NCBI GenBank assembly: GCA_037975125.1
Contig: JAJQOW010000205.1
Span: 62,001 to 126,000, forward strand
DNA: 64,000 nucleotides
Origin: Latrodectus hesperus
Taxonomy: Eukaryota > Arthropoda > Arachnida > Araneae > Theridiidae
Direction of reading: 5' to 3'
Shown: in pieces, positions 35,831-46,356 of the stretch
Numbering within the stretch: the stretch's first letter is position 1
Layout of the letters: the number at the start of each line of letters is the position of its first letter
Notes under the pieces: model-generated
Seen by the model: the letters and a program-made list of their open reading frames with translations, nothing else
Told to the model about the DNA's origin: nothing
The model's database searches: none
Made by a program: the position numbers and the translations under genes

Positions 35831-36706
35831 ATGGCTTTTTTAGCACGGGGAGAAAAAGGGAGATATAGTAGAAGTAGCTGAAGAGTTAGGGGAAATGGTT
35901 CCAGACTCTTTTAAAATCCCGGATATTAAAAAATTAATTTTAACTAGTAAAAACTTTAATGAGGAAGAAGTAAAATGTATATTAGATAGGGTAATAGAGG
36001 AAAGAATTAGGCGAGAAGAAATAGAAAAAGAAGAAAGAATTAGACGTGAAGAAAGAGAACATATTTTGGAAATGAAACGTCTGGAAATCTCTTCAAATGC
36101 TGCAATTTCAAACACAGAATCAGTTACAAATAGGACTGAACATGCTCAAAAAATTCAATTAATGCAAAAAACGCCAAAATTCAATGAAAGGAAAGATGAG
36201 ATGAGTTTATACTTAATAAATTTTGAGCGTAGAGCAGAAATGGCTCATATTCCAAAAAACGAATGGGTAGTTTATCTTGTAAGTGCTTTACCTTCAGAGA
36301 TACCTAACATGTTAGCTAGAGAACCTCCAGAAAGGGCTGATGATTACGATTACGTGAAGAAAATTATTCTTAAACGATTCAAGTTAAATAGCGAAAAATT
36401 AAGACAATTGTTTCTTAAACACCAGAAAACCGTGCCTTTAAGTTTGCTGACCAGTTTTCGTCAGCAAAATGAAAACCGTGCCTTTAAGTTTAATGAAGTA
36501 GTTCGGAATCATAAATCTCATGTTCCTAAAAGAGTCGAGAATAAAAATTCTAATTATTCACATGAAAAGGAATTCGAAAAACGAAAACAACTCCGATGTT
36601 ATGAATGTGGTTCTTTTAGTCATTTGCGGCCTCAGTGTGACAAAATAAAAAAGAACTTAGAATCGGTAGCATCCAACGAAATTGCTAGAAGTACTTTAAT
36701 GAGTTG
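35831..36706 (+). pseudogene. Gypsy gag with zinc knuckle
   Basis: The likely start is ATG at 35831, with a frameshift near 35860 before the long frame 35895-36706. The N-terminal third is a charged coiled coil (RREEIEKEERIRREEREHIL). The middle fits a retrotransposon gag capsid. A single CCHC knuckle, CYECGSFSHLRPQC, is at about residues 234-247 of the 270-aa frame. It ends with ATGAGTTGATGG overlapping the protease frame, so expression of pol would need a shift at this point. Confidence 0.8.
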
Positions 36707-37162
36707 ATGGCTCCTTACACTAGTATCGGCACTGTTAATGGAATTCAAATGCCAATCTTAAGAGACACTGGTGCAACTCTTGATTTGATTTGTGGAAAAT
36801 ACGTGAAACCTGATATATTCACGAAAGAAAAGGTTTGGCTAAGAACACCTCTTGATGAAACTTTAGTATGCTTACCTATTGCCGAGGTTGAAATAAATTG
36901 TGAATTAGGTCACCTTTTGACAAAGGCAGCAGTTCTTCGAGATTATTTGGATCAAGGAAGATATTTACTGGGAAACAAAACAGCCGCTTTATTTGAGGAA
37001 ATTAAAAAGCACGAGGAGCTGAAAATACATATGATAAATGCTATAGAAACTCGAGCTCAAAAAATACGGAAGGAAAATAGCACGAATAAAGAGATTATTG
37101 ATTCTGAAATAGAATCTTCTAGGTCTTGCTTCCAAACTAAACAAAATGAAGAATTAGAGTAA
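36704..37162 (+). pseudogene. Gypsy aspartic protease
   Basis: The retropepsin-type domain has catalytic DTGA (ILRDTGATLDLI, about residues 19-30) and the later hydrophobic stretch ending GRYLLGNKT. It lies in the frame -1 relative to gag. The frame is closed by a stop at 37160-37162, but integrase sequence continues in the same frame beyond it, so this stop is a lesion in a longer pol. Confidence 0.8.
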
Positions 37163-37171
37163 AATACAATT

Positions 37172-38460
37172 TTGCCACCATTAGAAACCGAAGTTGAAGG
37201 GATGGATTTAATAAAGACATCTCCAGAAGAATTTGCTCGGGAACAAAAGGTGTGCGAAGATTTGAAACCTCTTTTTGAGCAAGCTAAACGACAATCTTCA
37301 AAAGACAATAAATATATTATAATAAATCAATTGTTGTTTTATAATAAAATGGACAATGATGGAACTTTAAGAAGATTATTAGTTGTGCCCAAGAAGTTTC
37401 GCAACCAACTAAAAGGGATCTGCCATGAGATAACTGCCGCTCATTTAGGTATAACTAAAACAAAAGATATGCTGTGCAAAACTTTCTAATGGCCTAACTG
37501 CTTTAAAGAAATTGAAAATTTTGTTAAATCTTGTGACAAATGTCAACGAGTAGGAAAGCCTCAAGATAAGAAAAGGGCTCCTTTGAAACTGATTCCAGTA
37601 ATTCCGGAAATATTTACAAGAATTAACGTTGATGCATGTGGTCCTTTACCTATAACTTCCTGTGGTAACCGGTATATTATAACAGCCATTTGCATGTCAT
37701 CCAAGTATCCAGATGCCATCCCAGTACCAGATATACGTTCTACTACTGTGATTGATGCTTTTCTTCAGATATTTAGCCGCATGGGTTTTCCTAGGGAGTT
37801 GCAAAGTGATCAAGGAACATCTTTCATGAGTGTCCTGACATCAGAATTTTTAGAAAAATTTGGTATTAAAGTTGTGCATAGTTCCGTTCAGCATCCCCCA
37901 AAGCAATCCTGTTGAGAGATTGCATAGAACTTTAAAGAGAATACTGAAAGTCCTTTGCTTAGAAAAAGGTACAGATTGGGAGAAGATTTTACCTCAGGCA
38001 CTTTTTGCTCTTAGAACTTGCATTCATGATAGCACTGGATATTCTCCTGCAGAATTAGTCCATGGTCGGAACTTAAGAACACCCGTAACACTATTATATG
38101 AAAATCTAACTGGTAAAACCATTGAAGAAGATAGTGTGATTGCTTACATTTTTAATCTTTTAAATAGAATGAAAAGATGCCAAGAATTAGCTGTGCAAAA
38201 TATGACAGAGGCTAAAGAAAAACAGAAACTTTGGTATGACCGTAAGGCTACGAAGAAAGAATTTAAAGAAAATGATCTTGTGTTAGTTGTTGCACCTTCT
38301 AGATCAAACAAATTTTCTGTTCATTGGATAGGTCCAGTAAAAGTAGTAAAACGACTATCGGACACAAATTACGTAATACAATTTCCCGATAAGAAAAAAT
38401 TACATGTATACCATGTAAATATGTTAAAACCTTATTTTCAGCGTCCAGAAGATGTTAATT
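37172..38460 (+). pseudogene. Gypsy integrase, placed upstream of RT
   Basis: The HHCC zinc domain is spread over the stop at 37487 (AAHLGITKTKDM, then SCDKCQ). The catalytic core shows the first Asp in INVDACGP and the second in QSDQGTSF. After a frameshift near 37905 the Glu follows in NPVERLHRTLKR. The C-terminal GPY/F-type module (HWIGPVKVVKRL to HVNMLKPYF) ends near 38440. All three catalytic acidic residues are recognisable, but a stop and a frameshift break the frame. Confidence 0.88.
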
Positions 38461-39730
38461 TAATTTTTACCTCTAATTCTGATAATGAAGATATTGATTC
38501 TGAGAAAGAAGATATCCCAAGTTTTGAAATTAATTCATCTACCCTTTTAAAGACTTTTCCTGGAAGCTGTTTTAATGAAAAGTTAGAGGACAATCAGAAG
38601 AAACAATTGAGTAGACTTTTGATTCAATTTATTGATATTTTTTCAAATGAATCGGGTTGTACAGAACTGGCTGAACTGGACATCGAGTTAGAATCTAATA
38701 AACCTATTATAGCTAAACCATATCGAATGTCCTCACGACAGACAGAAATTCTGAAATCGGAAGTAGACAAGATGTTGAAATTGAAGGTGGTGGAACCAGG
38801 TGAATCCGATTACACATCACCTTTAATATTAGTTGAAGCTCTTGGAAAAGAACCTCGTCCGTGCATTGATTATCGCAGGTTAAATGTGGTTACCAAAACG
38901 CAATATTATCCATTACCAAATATTGAAGAGCGTGTTGAATCCGTTTCGAAAGCGAAGTTCATATCTTTATTAGACTTAACACGAGGTTATTGGCAGATAC
39001 CTTTGAGTCCTAAGGCTCAAAGATATGCTGCATTTACGACGACTTTTGGTGTTTATAAACCTTTGAGATCGGCATTCGGTTTGAAGGATGCTCCTTACTA
39101 TTTCAGTAAGTTAATGGCTGATTTATTAAAAAATTGCGATCATTTTGCTGTGCCTTATTTAGATGACATAGCTATATATTCACTTACCTGGTCTGATCAC
39201 ATCCAACATCTTAAATGTGTTCTGGAGAAGATTCGATTTGCGAAATTGACTGTGTAAAATCCCTTAAGTGCAAATTTGCTCAACTTCGTGTTAAATATTT
39301 GGGACACTTTGTAGGACAAGGTCAAAGAACACCAGGTGATATTAAAGTGAAAGCCATTACCAATTTCGAACGTCCCTCAAGCAAAACCGAAGTACGAGCT
39401 TTCCTAGGTCTTGTTGGGTACTATCGAAAGTATATACCAGAATTTTCGGTAGTTGCTGCGCCTTTATCCGACCTGTTAAAAGGGAAGTCCAAGAAGGGAA
39501 CTGTAATATGGAATAATAACTGCGAAGAGGCATTCATAGAATTAAAGAACACTTTAATAAAGAAGCCTGTACTTTACAGTCTAGACTTTCAAAAACAATT
39601 TATCATTCAATGTGATGCCTCAAACTTAGGAATAGGTGTAGTTTTATCTCAGAGAGATCAAAATGAAAATGAACACCCTATCCTATTTCTGAGGAGAAAT
39701 TTTCAAAATCTGAGAAAAATTATAGCACTA
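38461..39730 (+). pseudogene. Gypsy reverse transcriptase and start of RNase H
   Basis: RT follows integrase in the same frame (37860-39257) after a linker. Motifs in order are KPYRMSSRQTEILKSEVDKM, PCIDYRRLN, FISLLDLTRGYWQIPL, AFGLKDAPYYFSKLM and the active site VPYLDDIAIYS. A frameshift near 39225 moves the thumb region (VKYLGHFVGQGQ, VRAFLGLVGYYRKYIPEFS) to the frame 39215-39733. RNase H begins at IIQCDASNLGIGVVLSQRD. Confidence 0.9.
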
Positions 39731-39912
39731 TAGAAAAGGAATGTGCAGCAATAACTTTTGCTGTTACTAAATTAAAATATTATTTAGATGGTCAGTATAA
39801 ATTTACTATCGAAACTGATCATAATCCTTTAGTTTGGTTAAACATCATACAGGAAAGGGCAAATTACATCAGAATGCCGATAGTCCCAGTAGAATGCTGA
39901 ATAACCAAACTT
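39731..39912 (+). pseudogene. Gypsy RNase H, 3' part, deleted
   Basis: After a frame break the RNase H text resumes as TIEKECAAITFAV and TDHNPLVWLN. It then jumps to KLHQNADSPSRM in another frame. The 50-70 residues that normally lie between those two points are missing, so an internal deletion is inferred. The frame ends at TAA near 39912, about 390 bp before the 3' LTR. Confidence 0.75.
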
Positions 39913-40299
39913 AATTATTTTCTTTTTTCTCTGATATTAAATAAAAATTTTTTTAATACAAACTTCCATTGTTGTTACATGTGTACATAATAAAAAAAAT
40001 GTTTTTCATAATAAAAATGTGTCTATTTGTAAATTTAGTTACTGTTGAAGATTCTGTTGTGTTAGATAATTATTTTGTGCTATTTTGGTATATTTTTTTT
40101 TATATTTAATATTATATAATTCCATATAATTTTGTGTTTCAGCCAGAGTCCGAATGATCTGGGCTATCTGTAATATTAAATTTTGCTCTTTGTTGTTTGT
40201 GTGTTTTTTTTTTTTCTTTTTTATTTGCAGGTTGATTTCCTTAGAATGAGAAGGAAAAAAAAAGAATAAAACTCCGGGGAAGGAAGGAATAGTTTAGTC

Positions 40300-40500
40300 T
40301 GTAATGTCTCACCTTCGGCACTTCCGATTTTAAGATCCTATGTTTTTTTGTTTTGATTCTGAGACTCTCGTTGTACGCAAAGCAGGCGAGAGAGATTGTC
40401 GCGAACCCATACATGACTCCTTGTAAAATTTGTTCTTTTTTTAATTAAATGTGTATGTTTCAAAATTGGAGTCATTTATTTGTTTGTTTGTTTCATAACA
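40300..40500 (+). repeat. Gypsy 3' LTR (201 bp)
   Basis: TGTAATGTCTCACC...TTTCATAACA, similar to the 5' LTR with several substitutions and small indels. ACAT follows at 40501-40504. Confidence 0.9.
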
Positions 40501-40504
40501 ACAT

Positions 40505-40625
40505 CTTGAAGTGCTTGGGGTTTTCTCGTGAAGAGGCTGTGAAAAGTCCACGTCTGCTTTTGGACTTTTTGGCTATCTATAATCTCATGGATCTGGTCTA
40601 GTTCCACTAGACCAGACGAGGATTA
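40505..40625 (+). pseudogene. LINE ORF2 3'-end fragment, part 2 (after Gypsy insertion)
   Basis: The reading continues from 34249 as KCLGFSREEAVKSPRLLLDF, then LAIYNLMDLV and a stop. This is the usual last stretch of jockey/R1-like LINE proteins. A short TC-rich hairpin (CTGGTCTAGTTCCACTAGACCAG) follows the stop. Confidence 0.65.
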
Positions 40626-41150
40626 GTCCACCACCACCATATTATAAAATTTTAAAGAAAAACAGTATCACATGTCTGCTTCGTTTCCTCTAGTCATTAT
40701 GCTTTCAAAATTTGGGTATAATTTTCAAAAATCAACAACTGCCACTATTACTTGAAAAATATTCCATCTATATTAAAACTCATGGTTGCACTAAGTATAA
40801 AATTGCTCTCCTGAAGTTATACTTTGTGTTCAGGTTGTTATAAAAAACAAAATGGAGAATTTTTGGTATTGCGTCTTATAATGTTAATGTTCCTAAAATG
40901 TGACAATGTAACTTTTATTTTGCTGCGTAGAAAGATAACAATTTAAAAAATATATAAATATTTCAAATTATTAAAAATTAGGGAAAAGCTGTGCATTTTT
41001 TTATCCTTAATCACACCCAGGATGTGGACATAGTGCTTTGTGCGAATCTGAAATTAAACATTTGGACAAAACTCAATTTCTTTTCAAATTAATGGATGCA
41101 TTTAGTTTTAAATGCATTCCTAAAGCTATTACTGGTATATATGTATATAT
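40626..41150. other. AT-rich stretch without gene
   Basis: Nothing recognisable between the LINE end and the MITE. Confidence 0.45.
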
Positions 41151-41441
41151 CAGGGGTGTTTGTGGGACCCCAAAAAATCCCCGGAAACTATTACGGACAT
41201 ACTACCGACATTTTGGAGTTTCGAGAAGGGGGGGGGGAGAAATGAAAAATTACAATTATGAAGTATTGAATGACGTAATTATTGCGTTTACTGCTTTCAA
41301 AGCAAACAAAATTACCCAGATCAAAATAAATAATTTATTATTATTCCTACTTCCTTTTGAACGACGATCTCCGGAATTTCCGGGTATCGAAGTTCAAAAT
41401 CCCCGGAATTCCGGGGTTTCCCCGGAGCACAAACACCCCTG
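41151..41441. mobile_element. hAT-type MITE (291 bp)
   Basis: Perfect 14-bp terminal inverted repeats CAGGGGTGTTTGTG, followed by GC-rich subterminal blocks with CCCCGGAA words on both sides. Flanks are TA-rich and share only ATATAT, so the target duplication is unclear. Coding capacity is nil; the 134-aa frame 41038-41442 is incidental. Confidence 0.8.
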
Positions 41442-41511
41442 ATATATTAAAAAATAATTTTGGGCTTGTTCGCCTTATCTGTATTTAAAAAATATATTCC
41501 AAATTAAAATA

Positions 41512-43057
41512 CTCTGACCTCAAAAAGTTAAGGAACAACATGATTTTCGAAGTTCACCATAAAAAAATGACACAAACAAAACAATTTATAGTTTATATAA
41601 ATAATAATAACGAACTTTATGCAAATTTACGCAAAAACGGTAGCTATCACTTTTTTTATAGTTAAGAATAGCTATATACGAGTGAGAGAAAAATATGCAA
41701 ATATAAGCCTTTCGTAATTACGCGTGCATCTTTTGTTGATTTACAACTTTTGTTAGCAGTTTCCTTGACAATAGGCAGTGCGGTCCTGCAATGTCTGAGA
41801 GAAGCCGTTTGCCCGATTCGTTAAGGTGGTGGCTGATCGGATGGACGGAAATGGTGTTATCACAGGCTGATGCTGCTAGACACCTTAAAGGTGTCTCGCT
41901 GTGTGGTCCACTGTCTCTGGATTCAATATCAAACGGAATCTTCTGTATCCAGAAGACATGTTCCAGGTCGATCACGAGTCAAAACACCTGCAGAAGACCG
42001 TTTTATAGTCTTTCGGTCCGAAGGAGAAGAAGAATTTCTGTTCCACAACTTGTTGCAGACCTCTCTGTAGCATCGGGGAGAAGAATATCCGCTAATACGG
42101 TACGAAGGCGTCTTCATCATGCAGGTCTCTATGCAAGGGGACCAGTTGTGTGTGTACCCCTCACCGGATGACAAAGAAGGGCTCGCTTATTTTGGGCAAG
42201 AGAACACGTTTCCTGGTCCAAACAGCAATGGGCTTCTATACTCTTCACAGACGAGTCCAAATTCACATTGGAGAGCGATTTAGGACGTCTTCTGACCTGG
42301 AGGGAACAAAACACCAGATACTACCAATCCAACATTGTGTAAAGAGACAGTTATCGTGGCGGTGGAATGATGGTTTGGGCTGGGATCTCAGTCGGTGGTC
42401 ACATTGACTTGCATGCGTTCCAGGGAGGAACTGTGATTAGTGTAAGATATCGGAATGAGATCCATGCCGGTGCAATCGGTAATGATTTCATTCTGATGGA
42501 TGATAACGCACGAGTTCACTGAGCTGTAGTTGTTCAGGAATATGTTGAGGATCTTAGTTTGGAGCAAATGGAATGGCCAAATCGCTCTCCAGACCTGAAT
42601 CCAATAGAACATGTGTGGGAGTAACATGGTAGACCGGTTGCTATTTTAAATCCTCCTCCAAGGTCCTTAGGAGAGCTGGAACAAAGCTTACTCCGTGTCT
42701 GGTCTTCGCTTCCCATTTCGGTAACCGACAACTTAATTGGCAGCATGGAAAGTCGATGCCGCCAATGCATGCAAGCTAGGAGTGGGCATATCCCTTATTA
42801 AAGCTTATTTTTGTTATGCTTCTATTACTTTTTACCACATAAAACTGTGATTATTCTTTTTTCCAAGAATAGACTTTTCTAGCGAGATTGCCTGTTTTTG
42901 TTGTAAATCCTTTTTGCTTTTTTCTAATGTCAACTTCTATGTTGCAGTCAATAAATACCTGTTTTGTGCACGTCATCCAAATTTGGTGTTTCTACATTCA
43001 TTCATTTGCAAATTAGGTACAAAAAACCGGTTGTTCCTTAACTTTTGGAGGGCAGTG
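41512..43057 (+). mobile_element. Tc1-like transposon (1,546 bp), decayed
   Basis: Terminal inverted repeats contain CAAAAAGTTAAGGAACAAC on the left and the complement of GTTGTTCCTTAACTTTTGGA on the right. Both ends abut TA (41510-41511 and 43058-43059). Confidence 0.88.
41791..42780 (+). pseudogene. Tc1-like transposase, DD34E, several stops
   Basis: The frame starts MSERSRLPDSLRWWLIGWTE and continues through a second helix-turn-helix (ISANTVRRRLHHAGL). Catalytic text follows: FTDESKF, then MDDNARVH, and SPDLNPIEHVWE for the Glu. In-frame stops at about 42169, 42341, 42520 and 42622 and a probable short deletion near 42460 break it. No function is expected. Confidence 0.88.
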
Positions 43058-43059
43058 TA

Positions 43060-43566
43060 GCTCCCTTTAATTAGATAAATATTCTATATTACTATTTATT
43101 TAATATAAAATGCTTACCATGGGAATTACAATTAAGACGGAAATATAACATACACATTCATGATAGAAGGATCAACTAGAATGAGACTGGCTGAAATTGA
43201 AATCATCAAACTTCTCTTCTTCCTATGAGAAAACATTTGCTCACACCTGCACATCCTCGAGAGGGCATCTTGTCGACATTCCAGAATATTGAAAACAAAT
43301 CCGAACTTTTCACAAAATCGTGAGAATGTCCAACAGGGTGGTGGCCAAAGTAATAAAGTCACCAGATTCATATTTTGTAATGCTATATTTAGCCTAATGC
43401 CAATAAATTTTCGTATTCTTGGTAATTTGTAAGGTTTAAAACTAAGGTCGTAATGTAAGTTTAGTGCAAAATAATCAAAATACATTATCATTGTATACAT
43501 TTTATTGTATTCGGAGGTCGCGATGAAAATTAGGTAACGAATACTGAAAGGTTGAGAAACACTGCA
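43060..43566 (-). other. Possible hAT terminal fragment
   Basis: At 43550-43566 the minus strand begins CAGTGTTTCTCAACCTTTCA and soon reads CGCGACCTCCGAA, as in many hAT-type ends. The partner end was not found. The 122-aa minus-strand frame 43132-43500 has no recognisable domain. Confidence 0.3.
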
Positions 43567-46225
43567 TTAAATTATTATCATATTTAAAAGTATATGTATA
43601 ATATTTTCAAAAGAGAAAAATTTTACTCAAATATACTTATGCAACAAAAGCACTCTATCTGGTAAACAATACAAAAATGTATAACTGTATCAAAACTTTT
43701 AACTAACAAACTAAACTTATGTTGGGCTGAGAAAATTTGTCTGCACATAACATAGAACTTGTTGACTAGATGTATGACTCTTACATAAATTATGTTGTAG
43801 AAAAGTTAGTACTTATAGCAGCATTATACCGTTCCTGTATAAAAATGTTTCTGTCTTGAACAGTGTCATGCTAGTTATAAGTTAAGTATTATTTAAGTTA
43901 ACTAATTTTAAGTATTACTTAAAATCAGTTGTAAACGCAAGTCAGTAAAAGTGTCAACTGATGTGAAGTAAATGTCTGTGAATGCACGTGAACTTATATT
44001 AAATGAATGTTCTATTAATGTGAAAATTGATTTATGTTAGAAAAGCTGACTACATTATCAACTTTTACTAACAAAATAAATTTTAAAAAATTCACCATGC
44101 ACAATTGTTGAATGCATTACAACTGTGCATCTCAACACAAAATACATGTTAGTTAATCACATTTATAGTACTAAGTTCAAAAATGAATCGTCATAGAAAT
44201 TATTTTGTTTGTACTAAGTGTCAATTAAAATCAAACAAAAAAATCATAGGAAAATGTTTTGCAAAAAGATATTCAGTCTTTTATAAACAAGGAAAAAATA
44301 CTTAGATAAAAAAAAAAAGCCTTTGAGAAAGAATGAGCTTCAGCTTGACACACAATAAAATTTAAAAGATCTAAAATACAATCTTAAATCTGATTTTGAA
44401 TTCAAATTCTCCTGTGCTCAGTAGGGAACTTAAGGACTTAAATGAAATTTCATTTTTTTTAATTATTTTATTCCCCTTAATTTAAATATTTTCCCACTTC
44501 TGTTTCTACAACAGCATGAATATTTCCCCAATTTTCTTTCGTTCCTTCAACGGCATGTGATCAAACAATAAATTTAAATTTTTACTTGTTATGAAGTTAA
44601 ATTCATTTACAATTGCTTAACTTTAGGCACCTTTCTGTGAACATTTCTGTTTAAGATGAAATTTTTATTAAACATGTTTAAGTATTTAAAATAATTTTCC
44701 AAATTTATTTGATACAGAAACTGTTACTTACTTTTGAAATATTAGTTTCATATTTTGAATTAATAAATAAAAAAATATGATAATTAATTCATGAATTTTT
44801 TAAAAAGCTCTTCACTTTTCTTTAAGATAAATTAATGCAATTATACAAGCACTGGACTATAAAATTTTATTTTTACATCAATCAATTATTGTTTTATATC
44901 AAAAATGAAAGTCTAAATTTTGAATTGAAAGTAAAAAGATAATTTTTTAAATCACAATATTATTCTTTATTTAGAAAATAATTTTGGAAATTCATAATCA
45001 TCAAAAATGTGCTTCTTATTTTTGTTTCAAAATATTTTTAGAAACACATATTAAAATGAAGAAAATTATGCATCTCAATGTGCATTTGAATAATTATGCA
45101 TTAGGTAGAATACAAGAAACATAATTTTAACAAAGTCAATTATAAAATAGTTAACATACTTATGCTAATTATAAACGAGAATTGATGTTATCTGCATATA
45201 ATACGAATGAGCAGAAATTAAATCTCGCATTTGTAAGTAAAGTTGTTCAGAATGTAATGCTTATTTGGATAGAGCTGTAGAACAAGATATCACACTGATA
45301 TATTTCATGAAACGTTGCTTGACATTAAGCAATGGTACCAAATTAAACAATGAAGAGCAATATGATGCAATGCTTAACCCATATTGCATGTAACAATGCT
45401 GCATTCGTAAAAGCCAATTAAAAAATCATTAAGATTTACTCAAATGATATTAAATGTTCATAATTCCTATTCCATTACATATTCAGTACAGTGATTAAAT
45501 CAAAATCAGAAGTGTATTGATGTATAATTTAGTCATGATATGCTATATGTCATTAGATTGAACTTATTTTTAAAGCATGTAAATCCAAAATGATGAGAAA
45601 GACATTTTTCCAAAGGCATTAATAAATGTAATCTATAAATCAGAAATGTGTAGTCATCTTAGAATGCTGATAAACAGGTTGAGAGTTAGTAGTTTCCAAA
45701 AAATATCTGCCAGAAAACTGATTTCAGAAAGAATCCCAATTAAGTTCCATTGACTACTGAATTTATTCACGACAAGAATACTTTTACTACTTACAAAATT
45801 TTGGCATTTCATGTCTATATATATCTTTTCTCTCTCTTAATTAGTACTTCTTTAATTCTGAATTTGTGATAATTTTATATCTGCAAGAACTTAATGTATT
45901 CAAGATTCAGCATTATATCATTTTAAGGGTTACATATATACATATATTTATCAATAGTTTATTTCAATGCATCATAGTTAATTATTTAATATAAAATAAT
46001 AAAATAAATGAGCACATTAATACAGGAAGACATGCATAAAAAATTTATAAATAGCTCCTATTTTGTTTGACAAATAAAATAAGCCACCAGATTTTGAATG
46101 CAAAACAAATTCTTGTTTTAATGCAGACAAAAGTAAAACCATAGTTCATTTTAAATATCAATCTGTACAAATTTAATGAAGAGCCATTATAACATGACAT
46201 CTTTTTAAATCCTATTTAATTTACA
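43567..46225. other. AT-rich region downstream of ZC3H15
   Basis: No gene found. It should contain the ZC3H15 3' untranslated region. An AATAAA on the minus strand (TTTATT at 45958-45963) could be a polyadenylation signal, but it is not decisive in DNA this AT-rich. Confidence 0.4.
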
Positions 46226-46356
46226 TCAGTCAACGTTTAGAGTGTTTAGCTCTTCTTCTAAATCATCCAAATCTTCGTCAAATAAATTCTCATCAATTGG
46301 GACAGCATCAACAGCAACTTCTTCAGACTCTTTGCCACCGGTTGCAACTGGATCAC
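46226..46356 (-). CDS. ZC3H15: ZC3H15 exon 8 of those seen (last, C-terminus)
   Basis: Terminal coding exon, acceptor TTTTAG before 46356, stop TGA at 46226-46228. It completes a Gly codon begun in the previous exon. It encodes the acidic tail ending AVDAVPIDENLFDEDLDDLE and EELNTLNVD, the conserved C-terminus of ZC3H15/DFRP1. Confidence 0.93.

Larger units (their letters stand above)
34250..40500 (+). mobile_element. Gmr1-like Ty3/Gypsy retrotransposon, integrase before RT (6.25 kb)
   Basis: It has two LTRs, a 4-bp target duplication, a 1.38-kb leader, gag, protease, integrase, RT and RNase H, in that physical order. The RT and integrase are Gypsy-like in motif, but ordinary Gypsy elements place integrase last. 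An integrase-first order in a Gypsy relative is known from the Gmr1 group. No envelope frame is present. The copy is defective, with several stops and frameshifts and a deletion in RNase H. The purine-rich GGGGAAGGAAGGAATA at about 40276-40292 before the 3' LTR is the likely polypurine tract. Confidence 0.85.

Noticed and set aside
34250..40500. Envelope gene making the Gypsy copy an errantivirus
   Set aside because: Only about 390 bp of non-coding sequence separates the RNase H end from the 3' LTR.
43132..43500. 122-aa minus-strand frame near a hAT-like end
   Set aside because: No recognisable domain; probably chance opening in repeat-derived DNA.
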